The notes beneath the pieces were generated by a model. That model searched no databases. It saw only the letters and a program-made list of their open reading frames with translations, and was not told where the DNA came from. Of a DNA stretch of 64,000 bases, positions 46,487-53,573 are shown in pieces. The stretch is from Saprospiraceae bacterium (GTDB taxonomy: Bacteria; Bacteroidota; Bacteroidia; Chitinophagales; Saprospiraceae): NCBI GenBank assembly GCA_021739645.1, contig JAIPBL010000014.1, forward strand, positions 1 through 64,000, in the 5' to 3' direction. The first letter of the stretch is position 1. Every line of letters starts with the position of its first letter. Position numbers and translations under genes: made by a program.

Positions 46487-46511
46487 CATGTTTTATTCAA
46501 ATAAACATGGC
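46487..46511. other. Hairpin just upstream of the purH promoter
   Basis: ccatgttt and aaacatgg pair around a 9-nt loop, ending 8 nt before the TTTG -33 element. It could be an operator-like palindrome. It does not fit the purine riboswitch and lies before the transcription start. Confidence 0.4.
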
Positions 46512-46519
46512 GATTTTCG

Positions 46520-46550
46520 TTTGCCGATGCAATGGAACGAGCTACCTTTG
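46520..46550 (+). promoter_or_regulatory. Promoter of purH
   Basis: TTTG (46520-46523), 19 nt, TACCTTTG (46543-46550): the best consensus match in the window. Transcription would begin near 46557, downstream of the first ATG of the open frame at 46532, which therefore cannot be the start codon. Confidence 0.65.
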
Positions 46551-46645
46551 CAGCCTTCTTTTCACAACCACAAATTCATAAAAATCAGGCTTTAGGCTTT
46601 CGCAAACTGTTGCAAAATCTGCTGTCCACAAACTGGATTCATACT

Positions 46646-48172
46646 TTGAAAACGAAAAAAATCACGTCCGCCCTCATCTCCGTATTCTACAAAGACGGCC
46701 TCGAACCCATCATCCACGAGCTGCACAAGCAAAACGTCACCATCTATTCCACAGGCGGCACACAGTCGTTCATCGAAAGCCTCGGCGTGCCCGTGAAGAC
46801 CGTTGAAGGGCTGACCGGCTACCCCTCCATCCTGGATGGGCGGGTGAAAACGCTGCACCCAAATGTATTTGGTGGAATATTGGCCATTCGGGAGCAGGCT
46901 CACCAGTCGCAGTTGGAGCAGTATAAAATACCGGAAATTGACCTCGTGATTGTGGATTTGTACCCCTTCGAGGAGACGGTCGCCAGCACGACCGACGAGG
47001 CCGAAATCATCGAAAAAATAGACATCGGCGGCATCTCCCTCATCCGGGCAGCAGCCAAAAACTTTGGCGATGTGGCCGTGGTGCCGAGTAAGGACGAGTA
47101 TGCTTTCATCTTGGATTGTTTGCAAAAAAAGGACGGCAGCACCGATATCGAAGACCGCCGGGAACTCGCCCGTCGGGGCTTCAAAGTGTCCAGCAACTAC
47201 GACACGGCCATTTTCAACTATTTCAATCGGGGCAACGAGGAGTTGAGTTTCAAGCACAGCATCCATCAGTCGGAAGTGCTGCGCTACGGCGAAAACCCGC
47301 ACCAGTCGGGCGTTTTCTATGGCAATTTGAACGAAATGTTCGACGTGCTGAATGGCAAAGCCCTCAGCTACAACAACCTCGTGGACGTGGACGCCGCCGT
47401 GCAGCTCATGCGGGAATTCCAAGACAGCGACCCGACTTTTGCTATTTTGAAACATACCAACGCCTGCGGAATTGCCAGCCGTTCAACCCTGCTCGAAGCA
47501 TGGAAAGCCGCTCTTGCTTGCGATAATGTGAGCGCCTTCGGCGGTATTTTCGTGTGCAATGGAAATGTGAATTTGGCAACGGCACAGGAGATTGACCAAC
47601 TGTTTTACGAAGTGCTAATTGCGCCTGGGTTTGATACAGACGCACTCGCCCATTTATCCACCAAAAAGAATCGCATCCTGCTGAAAATCAAGGACTTCCA
47701 CGTGCAGTCCCGCTCCTTCCGCAGCCTCCTGAACGGCGTGGTAGAGCAGGACACAGACCTCAAAGGAGAAACTCCTGCCGACCTAAGGCAGTCCACAAAA
47801 ATTGCCCCAACGGATGCCGAAATCGGCGACCTGCTTTTCGCCAGTACCTGCGTAAAGCACCTAAAATCCAACGGCATCGCCCTCGTGAAAGACCGTCAGC
47901 TCATCGGCATGGGCTGCGGCCAACCCAACAGGGTGGACGCCTTGCGGCAGGCCATCCACAAGGCAAAGTCTTTCGGCTTCGACCTGCAAGGTGCGGTCAT
48001 GGCTAGTGACGCCTTTTTCCCTTTCCCCGATTGCGTAGAAATCGCCCACTTGGAGGGCATTGATGCCGTCATCCACCCCGGCGGCTCCATCAAGGATCAA
48101 GACAGCGTGGACTACTGCGATGCGAACGGGATGCGGATGGTGATGACGGGGACGAGGCATTTTAGGCATTGA
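46646..48172 (+). CDS. purH: Bifunctional AICAR transformylase/IMP cyclohydrolase
   Basis: About 508 residues. PurH carries out the last two steps of IMP synthesis: formyl transfer to AICAR and ring closure. The N-terminal MGS-like IMP cyclohydrolase domain (about 1-190) has STGGT, GRVKTLHPNVFGGIL and DLYPFEETVA. The C-terminal transformylase has the active-site LKHTNACGIA, SAFGGIFVCN and ASDAFFPFPDC motifs and ends GTRHFRH, as in the family. Conserved sequence begins at KKITSALISVFYKDGLEP. I start the gene at TTG 46646 because the ATG at 46532 lies inside the promoter and its 38 extra residues look non-conserved. The purine gene stands alone. Confidence 0.93.
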   Translation: MKTKKITSALISVFYKDGLEPIIHELHKQNVTIYSTGGTQSFIESLGVPVKTVEGLTGYPSILDGRVKTLHPNVFGGILAIREQAHQSQLEQYKIPEIDLVIVDLYPFEETVASTTDEAEIIEKIDIGGISLIRAAAKNFGDVAVVPSKDEYAFILDCLQKKDGSTDIEDRRELARRGFKVSSNYDTAIFNYFNRGNEELSFKHSIHQSEVLRYGENPHQSGVFYGNLNEMFDVLNGKALSYNNLVDVDAAVQLMREFQDSDPTFAILKHTNACGIASRSTLLEAWKAALACDNVSAFGGIFVCNGNVNLATAQEIDQLFYEVLIAPGFDTDALAHLSTKKNRILLKIKDFHVQSRSFRSLLNGVVEQDTDLKGETPADLRQSTKIAPTDAEIGDLLFASTCVKHLKSNGIALVKDRQLIGMGCGQPNRVDALRQAIHKAKSFGFDLQGAVMASDAFFPFPDCVEIAHLEGIDAVIHPGGSIKDQDSVDYCDANGMRMVMTGTRHFRH

Positions 48173-48297
48173 TTATTTCTTAGCCTGCTAAGGTTAAGGC
48201 TATTGAATCGTTTAACCTTCCACAAACATTTTTGAATAAAAATTCACCAAAATCAAAAATGTAGCGTTATTTTGTATTGTAGCTTAACAAAAAGTGC

Positions 48298-49053
48298 ATG
48301 GAGCGTTACCATTTTACATTGAGATTTGATGACGATGAGCATTCGCTCACCGCCTACGAAGGTCTGCCTGCTGGAAAGGTAGGTGATCTGTTAGTTGCAT
48401 TGTCCAGCGCACTTAATTTAAAGAAAAGCACGTCCCTAGTTCTTAGTGAAGTGCGAGGTAATTGCTACGCTTTACAGTTAACCACAGGTAGCAAAACTAT
48501 ACATGAGAACTTGAAGGTCATCCACAAGCAAGTTAGTGAAAACGATTATAGGGGATTTACAGTAGAAGAAAGAAACTATGTTCACACTTTAAAATCTATT
48601 ATTGGTGACAGGCTTAGTCTTAGTGCCTATGATGAATCTAAAGAATTTAAAGTTCAAGTTCAAAAAATCACAATACCTAAAAACCCAGACTTCTATTTTG
48701 AGACAGCTTCCGTTTATGGTATTATTACTTCAATTGGTGGGGCAACGCTTGAGGGAAAAGCGCATATTGGCATCAATCAAGAGCATTTTAAAATAGAAAT
48801 TAGTCCTACACAAGAAAAAGTATTGCTCATTCATTACAAAAAGAATCGAATAAGGCTAAATATCAAGAAAAAAATAAACTTCGAGAATGACAGGATAGTA
48901 TCTGCCGAACTGCTTGACTTTGAAATATTATCAGACAGGTCTCTATCAGAATCAGCCGAAATGTTTAGATCTATCCACCCAACGGGGATTTCTCCAGACG
49001 TAACTGATAGCGTTATGGCTGTTCGGAATCTTAGGCATGGTGAAAATAATTGA
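48298..49053 (+). CDS. Unknown protein, first gene of a PIN-domain pair
   Basis: A 251-residue soluble protein that I do not recognise. Residues about 1-140 have a mixed alpha/beta pattern (MERYHFTLRFDDDEHSLTAYE, GKVGDLLVALSSALNLKKS). The second half (about 145-235) is strand-rich and basic (KKNRIRLNIKKKINF), suggesting a small beta-barrel that could bind nucleic acid. The end is low-complexity. There are no signal or membrane segments. The stop is 6 nt before the ATG of a PIN-domain gene, so they are translationally close. Both genes are markedly more AT-rich than purH and the gene at 50088, with A/T third positions, which suggests import. An antitoxin or targeting subunit is possible but unproven. 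Confidence 0.75.
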   Translation: MERYHFTLRFDDDEHSLTAYEGLPAGKVGDLLVALSSALNLKKSTSLVLSEVRGNCYALQLTTGSKTIHENLKVIHKQVSENDYRGFTVEERNYVHTLKSIIGDRLSLSAYDESKEFKVQVQKITIPKNPDFYFETASVYGIITSIGGATLEGKAHIGINQEHFKIEISPTQEKVLLIHYKKNRIRLNIKKKINFENDRIVSAELLDFEILSDRSLSESAEMFRSIHPTGISPDVTDSVMAVRNLRHGENN

Positions 49054-49059
49054 TAAAGT

Positions 49060-49686
49060 ATGAAGCCCTCCAAACCCATCAAAGATTGGAAGCACATTTT
49101 TTTAGATACTTCCTTCATCATTGACTACATTTCAAACCCTCATCAGGCACGTAAAAATCAGGACGTCCAAAAACGTATTGAACTCGTCCACCATGTCATG
49201 GATATCCTTTCAAACTACGATTTAGAAACATCTAAGGACAGGCGTCAATTTTATGTTTCGTCAGTAACCGTAGCTGAATTGAGAAAACTAGCTGCACCAA
49301 ATACGGTAAAAGATATCGTGCTATTGTTTAATTCTGGTGATGTTACATTTATAGATTTCACAAAAGATATAGCTTTAAGATTGAATCAGAGCTTGGAACA
49401 AGCTTTACCAGATGGACAAAAGCATCAATTTATTTCTTACTTAGAGAAAGAATTAAGAGCAAATAATGTAGCAAACGCTAGGCAATGGGTTTCAGACGAC
49501 CTCAAAATATCTTCTTCTGCTAAGTCCCTAAAAGAATTGGACGCCATTCTTACTTGTGATAAAAATACATTTCAGAAAATAGCAGACACGTTAGAGCTCC
49601 CCTGCATTTCAATGTACAAAGAAGAATTTGCATCTGACCTTTTTGGAGAGATTTCAGTAGTAGTAACAAAAAAAATCAAATCTTGA
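49060..49686 (+). CDS. PIN-domain nuclease-like protein
   Basis: A 208-residue protein with PIN signatures. Strand 1 with the first acid is HIFLDTSFIIDYI (Asp at about 16). The second is SSVTVAELRKL (Glu at about 72). The third acidic cluster, ELDAILTCDKNTFQKIAD (Asp near 162 and 166), fits the DA..lTcD pattern. PIN domains are metal-dependent RNases, many of them VapC-type toxins, but this protein is longer than a typical VapC (about 130 residues), with an inserted helical stretch (about 100-150). The upstream gene product (251 residues) is far larger than a usual VapB. A new type of toxin-antitoxin or RNA-processing pair is an inference. Confidence 0.72.
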   Translation: MKPSKPIKDWKHIFLDTSFIIDYISNPHQARKNQDVQKRIELVHHVMDILSNYDLETSKDRRQFYVSSVTVAELRKLAAPNTVKDIVLLFNSGDVTFIDFTKDIALRLNQSLEQALPDGQKHQFISYLEKELRANNVANARQWVSDDLKISSSAKSLKELDAILTCDKNTFQKIADTLELPCISMYKEEFASDLFGEISVVVTKKIKS

Positions 49687-49697
49687 GTAATCTCTAA

Positions 49698-50030
49698 TCA
49701 TTTCAACACCGCTGCCCCCACCGCACACTCCAAGCACCGTTTTCTATCGCAATAAACATTCTTCAACTGCAAAAGCGCCTGCGTCTGGTAGGCCGAAGGC
49801 GGCTCCACACCCAGCCGCTGCCAGCCGTCGAGGATGGAATTTCGCTCTGGCGGGAGGGCTTCCAGTAATTGCAAAGCCTTGTCCTTGAAGGCTTCCTCGC
49901 CCCGCATTTTACCATACAAAAAAAGAAATGGAACGATGGTATTGATGGTCAAAAGCCGGATAGCCTCCTTGCGCAGCGACTTGTTTTTCTTCGGAGAAAC
50001 ATTCACAAAACCAGTAGCTTCGCCTTTCAT
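49698..50030 (-). pseudogene. Truncated DUF2851 gene, C-terminal remnant
   Basis: About 110 codons matching the C-terminal end of DUF2851 proteins, as I know them: EAIRLLTINTIVPFLFLYGK, then ALQLLEALPPERNSILDGWQRLG and QALLQLKNVYCDRKRCLECAVG. Full-length members are about 400 residues or more, so roughly the first three quarters are missing. Upstream, on the minus strand, the frame soon meets a stop and then the neighbouring gene at 50088. The start ATG at 50030 is probably not a true start. The break may be linked to arrival of the AT-rich PIN pair, 11 nt from its 3' end, though the lost part is on the other side. A short functional derivative cannot be excluded. Confidence 0.6.
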
Positions 50031-50055
50031 TTTCAAACCAAGTTGACCACGGCAC

Positions 50056-50083
50056 CAACTGCCAACTGTCTAACTGCCAACTG
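50056..50083. repeat. Heptamer-like (caactg) array before a start codon
   Basis: (c/t)aactg words begin at 50056, 50063, 50071 and 50078, with 7, 8 and 7 nt periods. The array ends 5 nt before the ATG at 50088 and would be in the 5' leader. Confidence 0.6.
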
Positions 50084-50087
50084 TAAC

Positions 50088-51479
50088 ATGCGCCAAGCAC
50101 TCGAAACCGAACAAAAAGCCCTCGAAATCAACCTCGACGACAGCATCTACGGCACACTGGCCGAGATTGGGGCGGGGCAGGAAGTCGCCCGCAACTTCTT
50201 CAAGGTGGGTGCTTCCTCCGGCACCATCGCTAAGACGATGAGCGCCTACGACAAGGTCGTTTCCGATGAAATCTACGGCATTGAGCAGCACGGACGCTAC
50301 GTCTGCGAGAGCCGCCTTTACAAGATGCTGGAACACGAGTGGGAGCTGATTGAGGGTCGCTTGCGCAATGTGCGGCCAGCTACCAATTTTTTCGTTTTCG
50401 CCGACACGGTGGCCACCATGAACTACCAGCGCACCATCAAGGGCGACGGCTGGCTCGGCATCCGCTTCCAGACCAGACCAGCCAGCGAACCCAACGACCT
50501 GGTGCTGCACATCAAGCTGCTGGACAACGACACCCAGCTCCAACAGCAGGCCGTTGGCAAGCTCGGCGTGAACATGATATATGCTTGCTTCCGCCACCAT
50601 AACAGCCCCGAAACGCTGCTCATCTCCCTCATGGACGGCCTCGACCGACGAGTGAACATTGACATGGTGCGCCTCACTGGCCCCGATTTTGCGAAGCTCG
50701 ACAACCGCCTGCTCAGCCTCTGGCTCATCAAGCACCGCATGAGCGAAGTGGCCATGTTCGGGCCAGACAAGCGCAACGTCCACCCCTCGGAGTTTTTGTA
50801 CAAAAAACACGTGCTCGTGGTGCGGGCCAGCTTTCGCCCCCTCACATTGCTGGAGGAAGACATGATTGAAAAAGGCTTCGAACAGTTCATCAACGAACCG
50901 GAGGTGGACCATGAAAAATCGTTTACCCTCACCGAAATCACCCTCGGCAACCTCACCGAGAGCGGACCGCTGGACGAGCGGGACTTCCTCGACCGCACGG
51001 AACTGCTCTGCGCCCTCGGCCAGACGGTCATCATCAGCAGTTGCGAGGAGTACCAGCAACTCATCGCCTACTTTTCCGATTACCGGGTGTCGCACCTCGG
51101 CCTCGTGCTGCGGGCCCACCGCCTCAGCGAGTTCCTCTCTGAAAAATACCGCCAGAATGCGGAGGGCAGCCTGCTTGCCGCCTTCGGCGAAGTGTTTGCC
51201 AGGGGCGTTCGCCTTTATGCCTACCCCTCGGTCATGACCGACAACACCACCCCGATGACCGTCGAAAACCTGCCACTGCCCGATGGCGCCAAGTACCTCT
51301 ACCGGCACCTGCTCGATCACCGTCAAATCGTGGACATCGAGGCGTTCAACCACGCCGTGATGAATATTTTCGCCAGTGATGTGCTGGCAGATATCCGCAG
51401 TGGAAAGGCGGGCTGGGAGGCGTTCGTGCCAGGGAAGGTGGCGGAGTTGGTGAAGGAGGAGGGGCTGTTTGGAGGGTGA
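50088..51479 (+). CDS. Conserved protein of unknown function
   Basis: A 463-residue cytoplasmic protein without signal or membrane segments. The N-terminus is MRQALETEQKALEINLDDSI, followed by a conserved-looking AEIGAGQEVARNFFKVGASSGTIAKTMSAYD-type segment (about 22-52). Later blocks include FFVFADTVATMNYQ, GWLGIRFQ, and KKHVLVVRASFRPLT. I recall homologues in many bacterial phyla with conflicting labels, none of which I can support from motifs here. The start at 50088 is set by the family-like N-terminus; the open frame extends back to 49869 across the DUF2851 remnant. GC-rich codon use is like most of the window. Confidence 0.82.
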   Translation: MRQALETEQKALEINLDDSIYGTLAEIGAGQEVARNFFKVGASSGTIAKTMSAYDKVVSDEIYGIEQHGRYVCESRLYKMLEHEWELIEGRLRNVRPATNFFVFADTVATMNYQRTIKGDGWLGIRFQTRPASEPNDLVLHIKLLDNDTQLQQQAVGKLGVNMIYACFRHHNSPETLLISLMDGLDRRVNIDMVRLTGPDFAKLDNRLLSLWLIKHRMSEVAMFGPDKRNVHPSEFLYKKHVLVVRASFRPLTLLEEDMIEKGFEQFINEPEVDHEKSFTLTEITLGNLTESGPLDERDFLDRTELLCALGQTVIISSCEEYQQLIAYFSDYRVSHLGLVLRAHRLSEFLSEKYRQNAEGSLLAAFGEVFARGVRLYAYPSVMTDNTTPMTVENLPLPDGAKYLYRHLLDHRQIVDIEAFNHAVMNIFASDVLADIRSGKAGWEAFVPGKVAELVKEEGLFGG

Positions 51480-51681
51480 AATGTTTGCCTCGTCCTGAAA
51501 AAACCTTACAGGTTAATAGATAGTCCGGCTACGGTTTTACAGTCACAAAAGTAGTCCTGAAAAAGCCTTGCAACCGAATTTTGGGTACTGAAAGGCGAAT
51601 TCATTCTTCAAGAAAGGGGGACAAATCGCTGCTGCGCCCACCAATCTTTACTTTTCACCCAGTCAAAGCTATCAAAAAAAA

Positions 51682-52131
51682 ATGTTCACCATCAAAAGTA
51701 TCTCCTCCATCCAAGCCCTCCCGAAATGTGCGGAAATACTCGTGGAAGCCTATAATTCCGAGCCATGGAACGACAACTGGACCGTGGAAAAAGCACTGGA
51801 AAAACTGACCTGTTTTTACAATTCCCCCAAGTTTTTGGGTTGGATGGCCTTCGATGGCGACCAGTTGCTGGGCTGCTGCGTGGGGAACATCGAGCCGTAT
51901 TATACGGGCGATTATTTTTACCTGAAAGAGATGTTCGTCTCCGTTCGGTCGCAAAGAACGGGGGTGGGCGTTCAGCTCTTTGAAGCCATCAAAGCAAAGC
52001 TGGATAGCATTGGCATCGGGCAAGTAATACTCTTCACTTCCAACGAGGGATTCCCGTTTGATTTCTGGCAAAAAGTGGGATTTCAAGAAATGGAAGGGAT
52101 GCGGATGATGCACTTCGGGCAGTCGGAGTAA
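51682..52131 (+). CDS. GNAT family N-acetyltransferase
   Basis: A 149-residue acetyltransferase. Motif A, FYLKEMFVSVRSQRTGVGVQLFEAI (about 76-100, in segments), has the RxxGxG/A-type acetyl-CoA loop as SQRTGVG. Motif B is near VILFTSNEGFPFDFWQKVGFQE (the NxGFPFDFWQKVGF part is the characteristic end). It transfers acetyl from acetyl-CoA to an amine; the substrate is not known. It probably has its own promoter in the 202-nt gap upstream, where TACTTTTC is a weak -7 candidate. It converges on the MtfA-like gene with a 15-nt gap. Confidence 0.9.
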   Translation: MFTIKSISSIQALPKCAEILVEAYNSEPWNDNWTVEKALEKLTCFYNSPKFLGWMAFDGDQLLGCCVGNIEPYYTGDYFYLKEMFVSVRSQRTGVGVQLFEAIKAKLDSIGIGQVILFTSNEGFPFDFWQKVGFQEMEGMRMMHFGQSE

Positions 52132-52146
52132 CCAAGTCTTTTCCAA

Positions 52147-52959
52147 TTAAGCCACCTTCAAAGCCGTTGCCAGTGCTGCATATTCCGTTGGCAGCACTGC
52201 CTTAAATTTTTCCCCAAACACAAAAAAATGCGACACGGCCAGTGCCGTCATATCTATTTCTTTTAGCCCGATATATTTAATGGTTTTATCCTTCTGGAAG
52301 CCGCTGATTTCCTCCAGTGCAGGCCAGTGCTCCTCACTGATGTGCGGAAACACCACGTCCGGATGGCAGTTGCGGAAAACCCTTGTGTACTCGTACAGCC
52401 CGATGTTCAGAAAGCGCTTCGGCTGCATGAAGCCCGGCATTAGCTGCTCGGCAGAGAACATGATAACGCCGTCTTCTTCGAAATGCTCCGAGGCGTGCCA
52501 CTCCTCCGGGTGTTGCGGGGACGGGAACGGGTGCGGGTACACGATGATATGCTCGAATTTGCTCATCAAATATTCCTCGTACCCAAACGTGAGCTGTACC
52601 GCCGTGGCAGCTACTGCGCCACTCAGGTCAAGTGGCACGGACTCCAAACCCTGCGGCATAAATTCGTTTGCCTCCATGTACATGGCCATGCGGGTGCGGA
52701 ATTTGAGCTTGTCTGCAACGGAGAGGTTTTGGTAAAACGGCAACTGCGTGTTGATGAGGTGACGAAGCATTGGCCGAAGTTGGGGCGGGTGGCGCTGGTA
52801 CCACCACCAGTCAATCTGCGGGCTGAGGATGTAAACTACGGCCAGGCAAACGACAAACGGAACGGCGTATATGGCGAAGTGACTGTCCACGGCAACGCCA
52901 TAAATCAGGGCGGCCACAGCGCCCAAAACAAAAGGTATGTAAAGAAATTTTGATAGCAT
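52147..52959 (-). CDS. MtfA/M90-like membrane protein without zinc ligands
   Basis: A 270-residue protein. Two membrane helices (about 5-22, 28-45) precede a domain that fits the MtfA (Mlc titration factor, peptidase M90) fold: LRPMLRHLINTQLPFYQNLS, LTFGYEEYLMSKFEHIIVYP, and a long middle. MtfA has HExxH in an NLIIHEFAHKLD-type segment; here the aligned stretch is LNIGLYEYTRVF, so both His are replaced. The downstream SExFF-type Glu is also replaced (AVSHFFVF). It is therefore probably not a peptidase. A structural or regulatory role is inferred. It lies downstream of the DUF4348 lipoprotein gene on the same strand, with a short repeat array between. Confidence 0.72.
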   Translation of the reverse strand: MLSKFLYIPFVLGAVAALIYGVAVDSHFAIYAVPFVVCLAVVYILSPQIDWWWYQRHPPQLRPMLRHLINTQLPFYQNLSVADKLKFRTRMAMYMEANEFMPQGLESVPLDLSGAVAATAVQLTFGYEEYLMSKFEHIIVYPHPFPSPQHPEEWHASEHFEEDGVIMFSAEQLMPGFMQPKRFLNIGLYEYTRVFRNCHPDVVFPHISEEHWPALEEISGFQKDKTIKYIGLKEIDMTALAVSHFFVFGEKFKAVLPTEYAALATALKVA

Positions 52960-52985
52960 TTTTTCAAAAGGAAAACGTGTTCCCC

Positions 52986-53013
52986 CAACAATTTAACAAT
53001 TAAGCAATCAAAC
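52986..53013. repeat. Short-period (caatt/acaat) array
   Basis: The words caacaattt, aacaatt, agcaatc and aaacaac follow each other with about 7-nt period between the DUF4348 stop and the MtfA-like start. It resembles the array at 15132-15153 (caatccaacaatttaacaatc). Confidence 0.5.
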
Positions 53014-53021
53014 AACCTCAG

Positions 53022-53471
53022 CTACTGTATCAGCCTGTTCACCCCAGCGTAGTATATCAGGTGCCAATCGCCACCGATGATGGCAAAGCGCCGAATCATG
53101 CCGAACTGCCCGGATTGGTGGATGATGCGTTCCATAACGATGGTTTCGGTCAAGGGCACAATTTCCCGTTTGTATTCGCTCACCTGAAAGTCGAATTGGT
53201 GCTGCATCCGCCAGTCTTCGGGCATCCAGCGGAAGGTTTTAGCAGCCACCGTGGCGCTGTCGGCGTTGTTTGGCAGGCCCTCCAGCGGCCACACGATGTG
53301 CTCCACTTGATATACGCTGTCGCTGTGAAATTTTTGGTAGAAATCGGAAAAGCCTGCTGGAAGCTCAGGGGTTTCGGTGCTGTCGGCTGAGGCAGCCGTT
53401 GGCTTGTCAGCGGTGTTTTTGCAAGCAAAAAAAACAAACAGGATAAATATGGGAAGGTATTTCATTTTCAT
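53022..53471 (-). CDS. DUF4348-like lipoprotein
   Basis: About 149 residues. The lipoprotein signal ends VFFAC (Cys at about 17), followed by a Ser/Thr/Ala linker. The domain (about 40-149) has FSDFYQKFHSDSVYQVEHIVWPLEG and later RFAIIGGDWHLIYYAGVN-type strands, matching what I know of DUF4348, a small secreted family of Bacteroidota with unknown function. ATG at 53471 (MKMKYLP) or 53465 may be the start; the frame is open from 53504. A promoter match lies right upstream, and the terminator of the large PKD gene separates the two. Confidence 0.72.
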   Translation of the reverse strand: MKMKYLPIFILFVFFACKNTADKPTAASADSTETPELPAGFSDFYQKFHSDSVYQVEHIVWPLEGLPNNADSATVAAKTFRWMPEDWRMQHQFDFQVSEYKREIVPLTETIVMERIIHQSGQFGMIRRFAIIGGDWHLIYYAGVNRLIQ

Positions 53472-53486
53472 AAAAAGTTGTGGGCG

Positions 53487-53518
53487 TAAAAGTAGCATTT
53501 CCACCCATTTGCCCCAAA
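53487..53518 (-). promoter_or_regulatory. Putative promoter of the DUF4348 gene
   Basis: On the minus strand TTTG (53518-53515), 20 nt, TACTTTTA (53494-53487), one mismatch from TAnnTTTG. It lies between the PKD terminator and the ATG at 53471. Confidence 0.45.
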
Positions 53519-53522
53519 AAGA

Positions 53523-53554
53523 AAGGGGCTTCCACCAAACAGCGGAAGCCCCTT
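53523..53554 (-). terminator. Terminator of the PKD metalloprotease gene
   Basis: aaggggcttcc and ggaagcccctt form a perfect 11-bp stem with a 10-nt loop. T-rich sequence follows on the plus strand and A-rich sequence precedes it, so it can act in both directions. It lies 20 nt past the stop of the PKD gene. Confidence 0.88.
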
Positions 53555-53573
53555 ATTTTTTTCTGGTCAAAAA

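Larger units (their letters stand above)
46198..46645. other. Intergenic region and purH leader
   Basis: A 448-nt stretch. It contains a palindrome (46208-46227), a terminator (46241-46262), a hairpin (46487-46511), the purH promoter (46520-46550) and about 90 nt of purH leader. A short frame starting at 46368 is not convincing. Confidence 0.5.

Noticed and set aside
46487..46645. Purine riboswitch upstream of purH
   Set aside because: The conserved core and three-way junction of the purine aptamer are not present, and the hairpin lies before the transcription start.
49869..50087. N-terminal extension of the gene at 50088
   Set aside because: It runs antisense through the DUF2851 remnant and the caactg array, with no conserved sequence.
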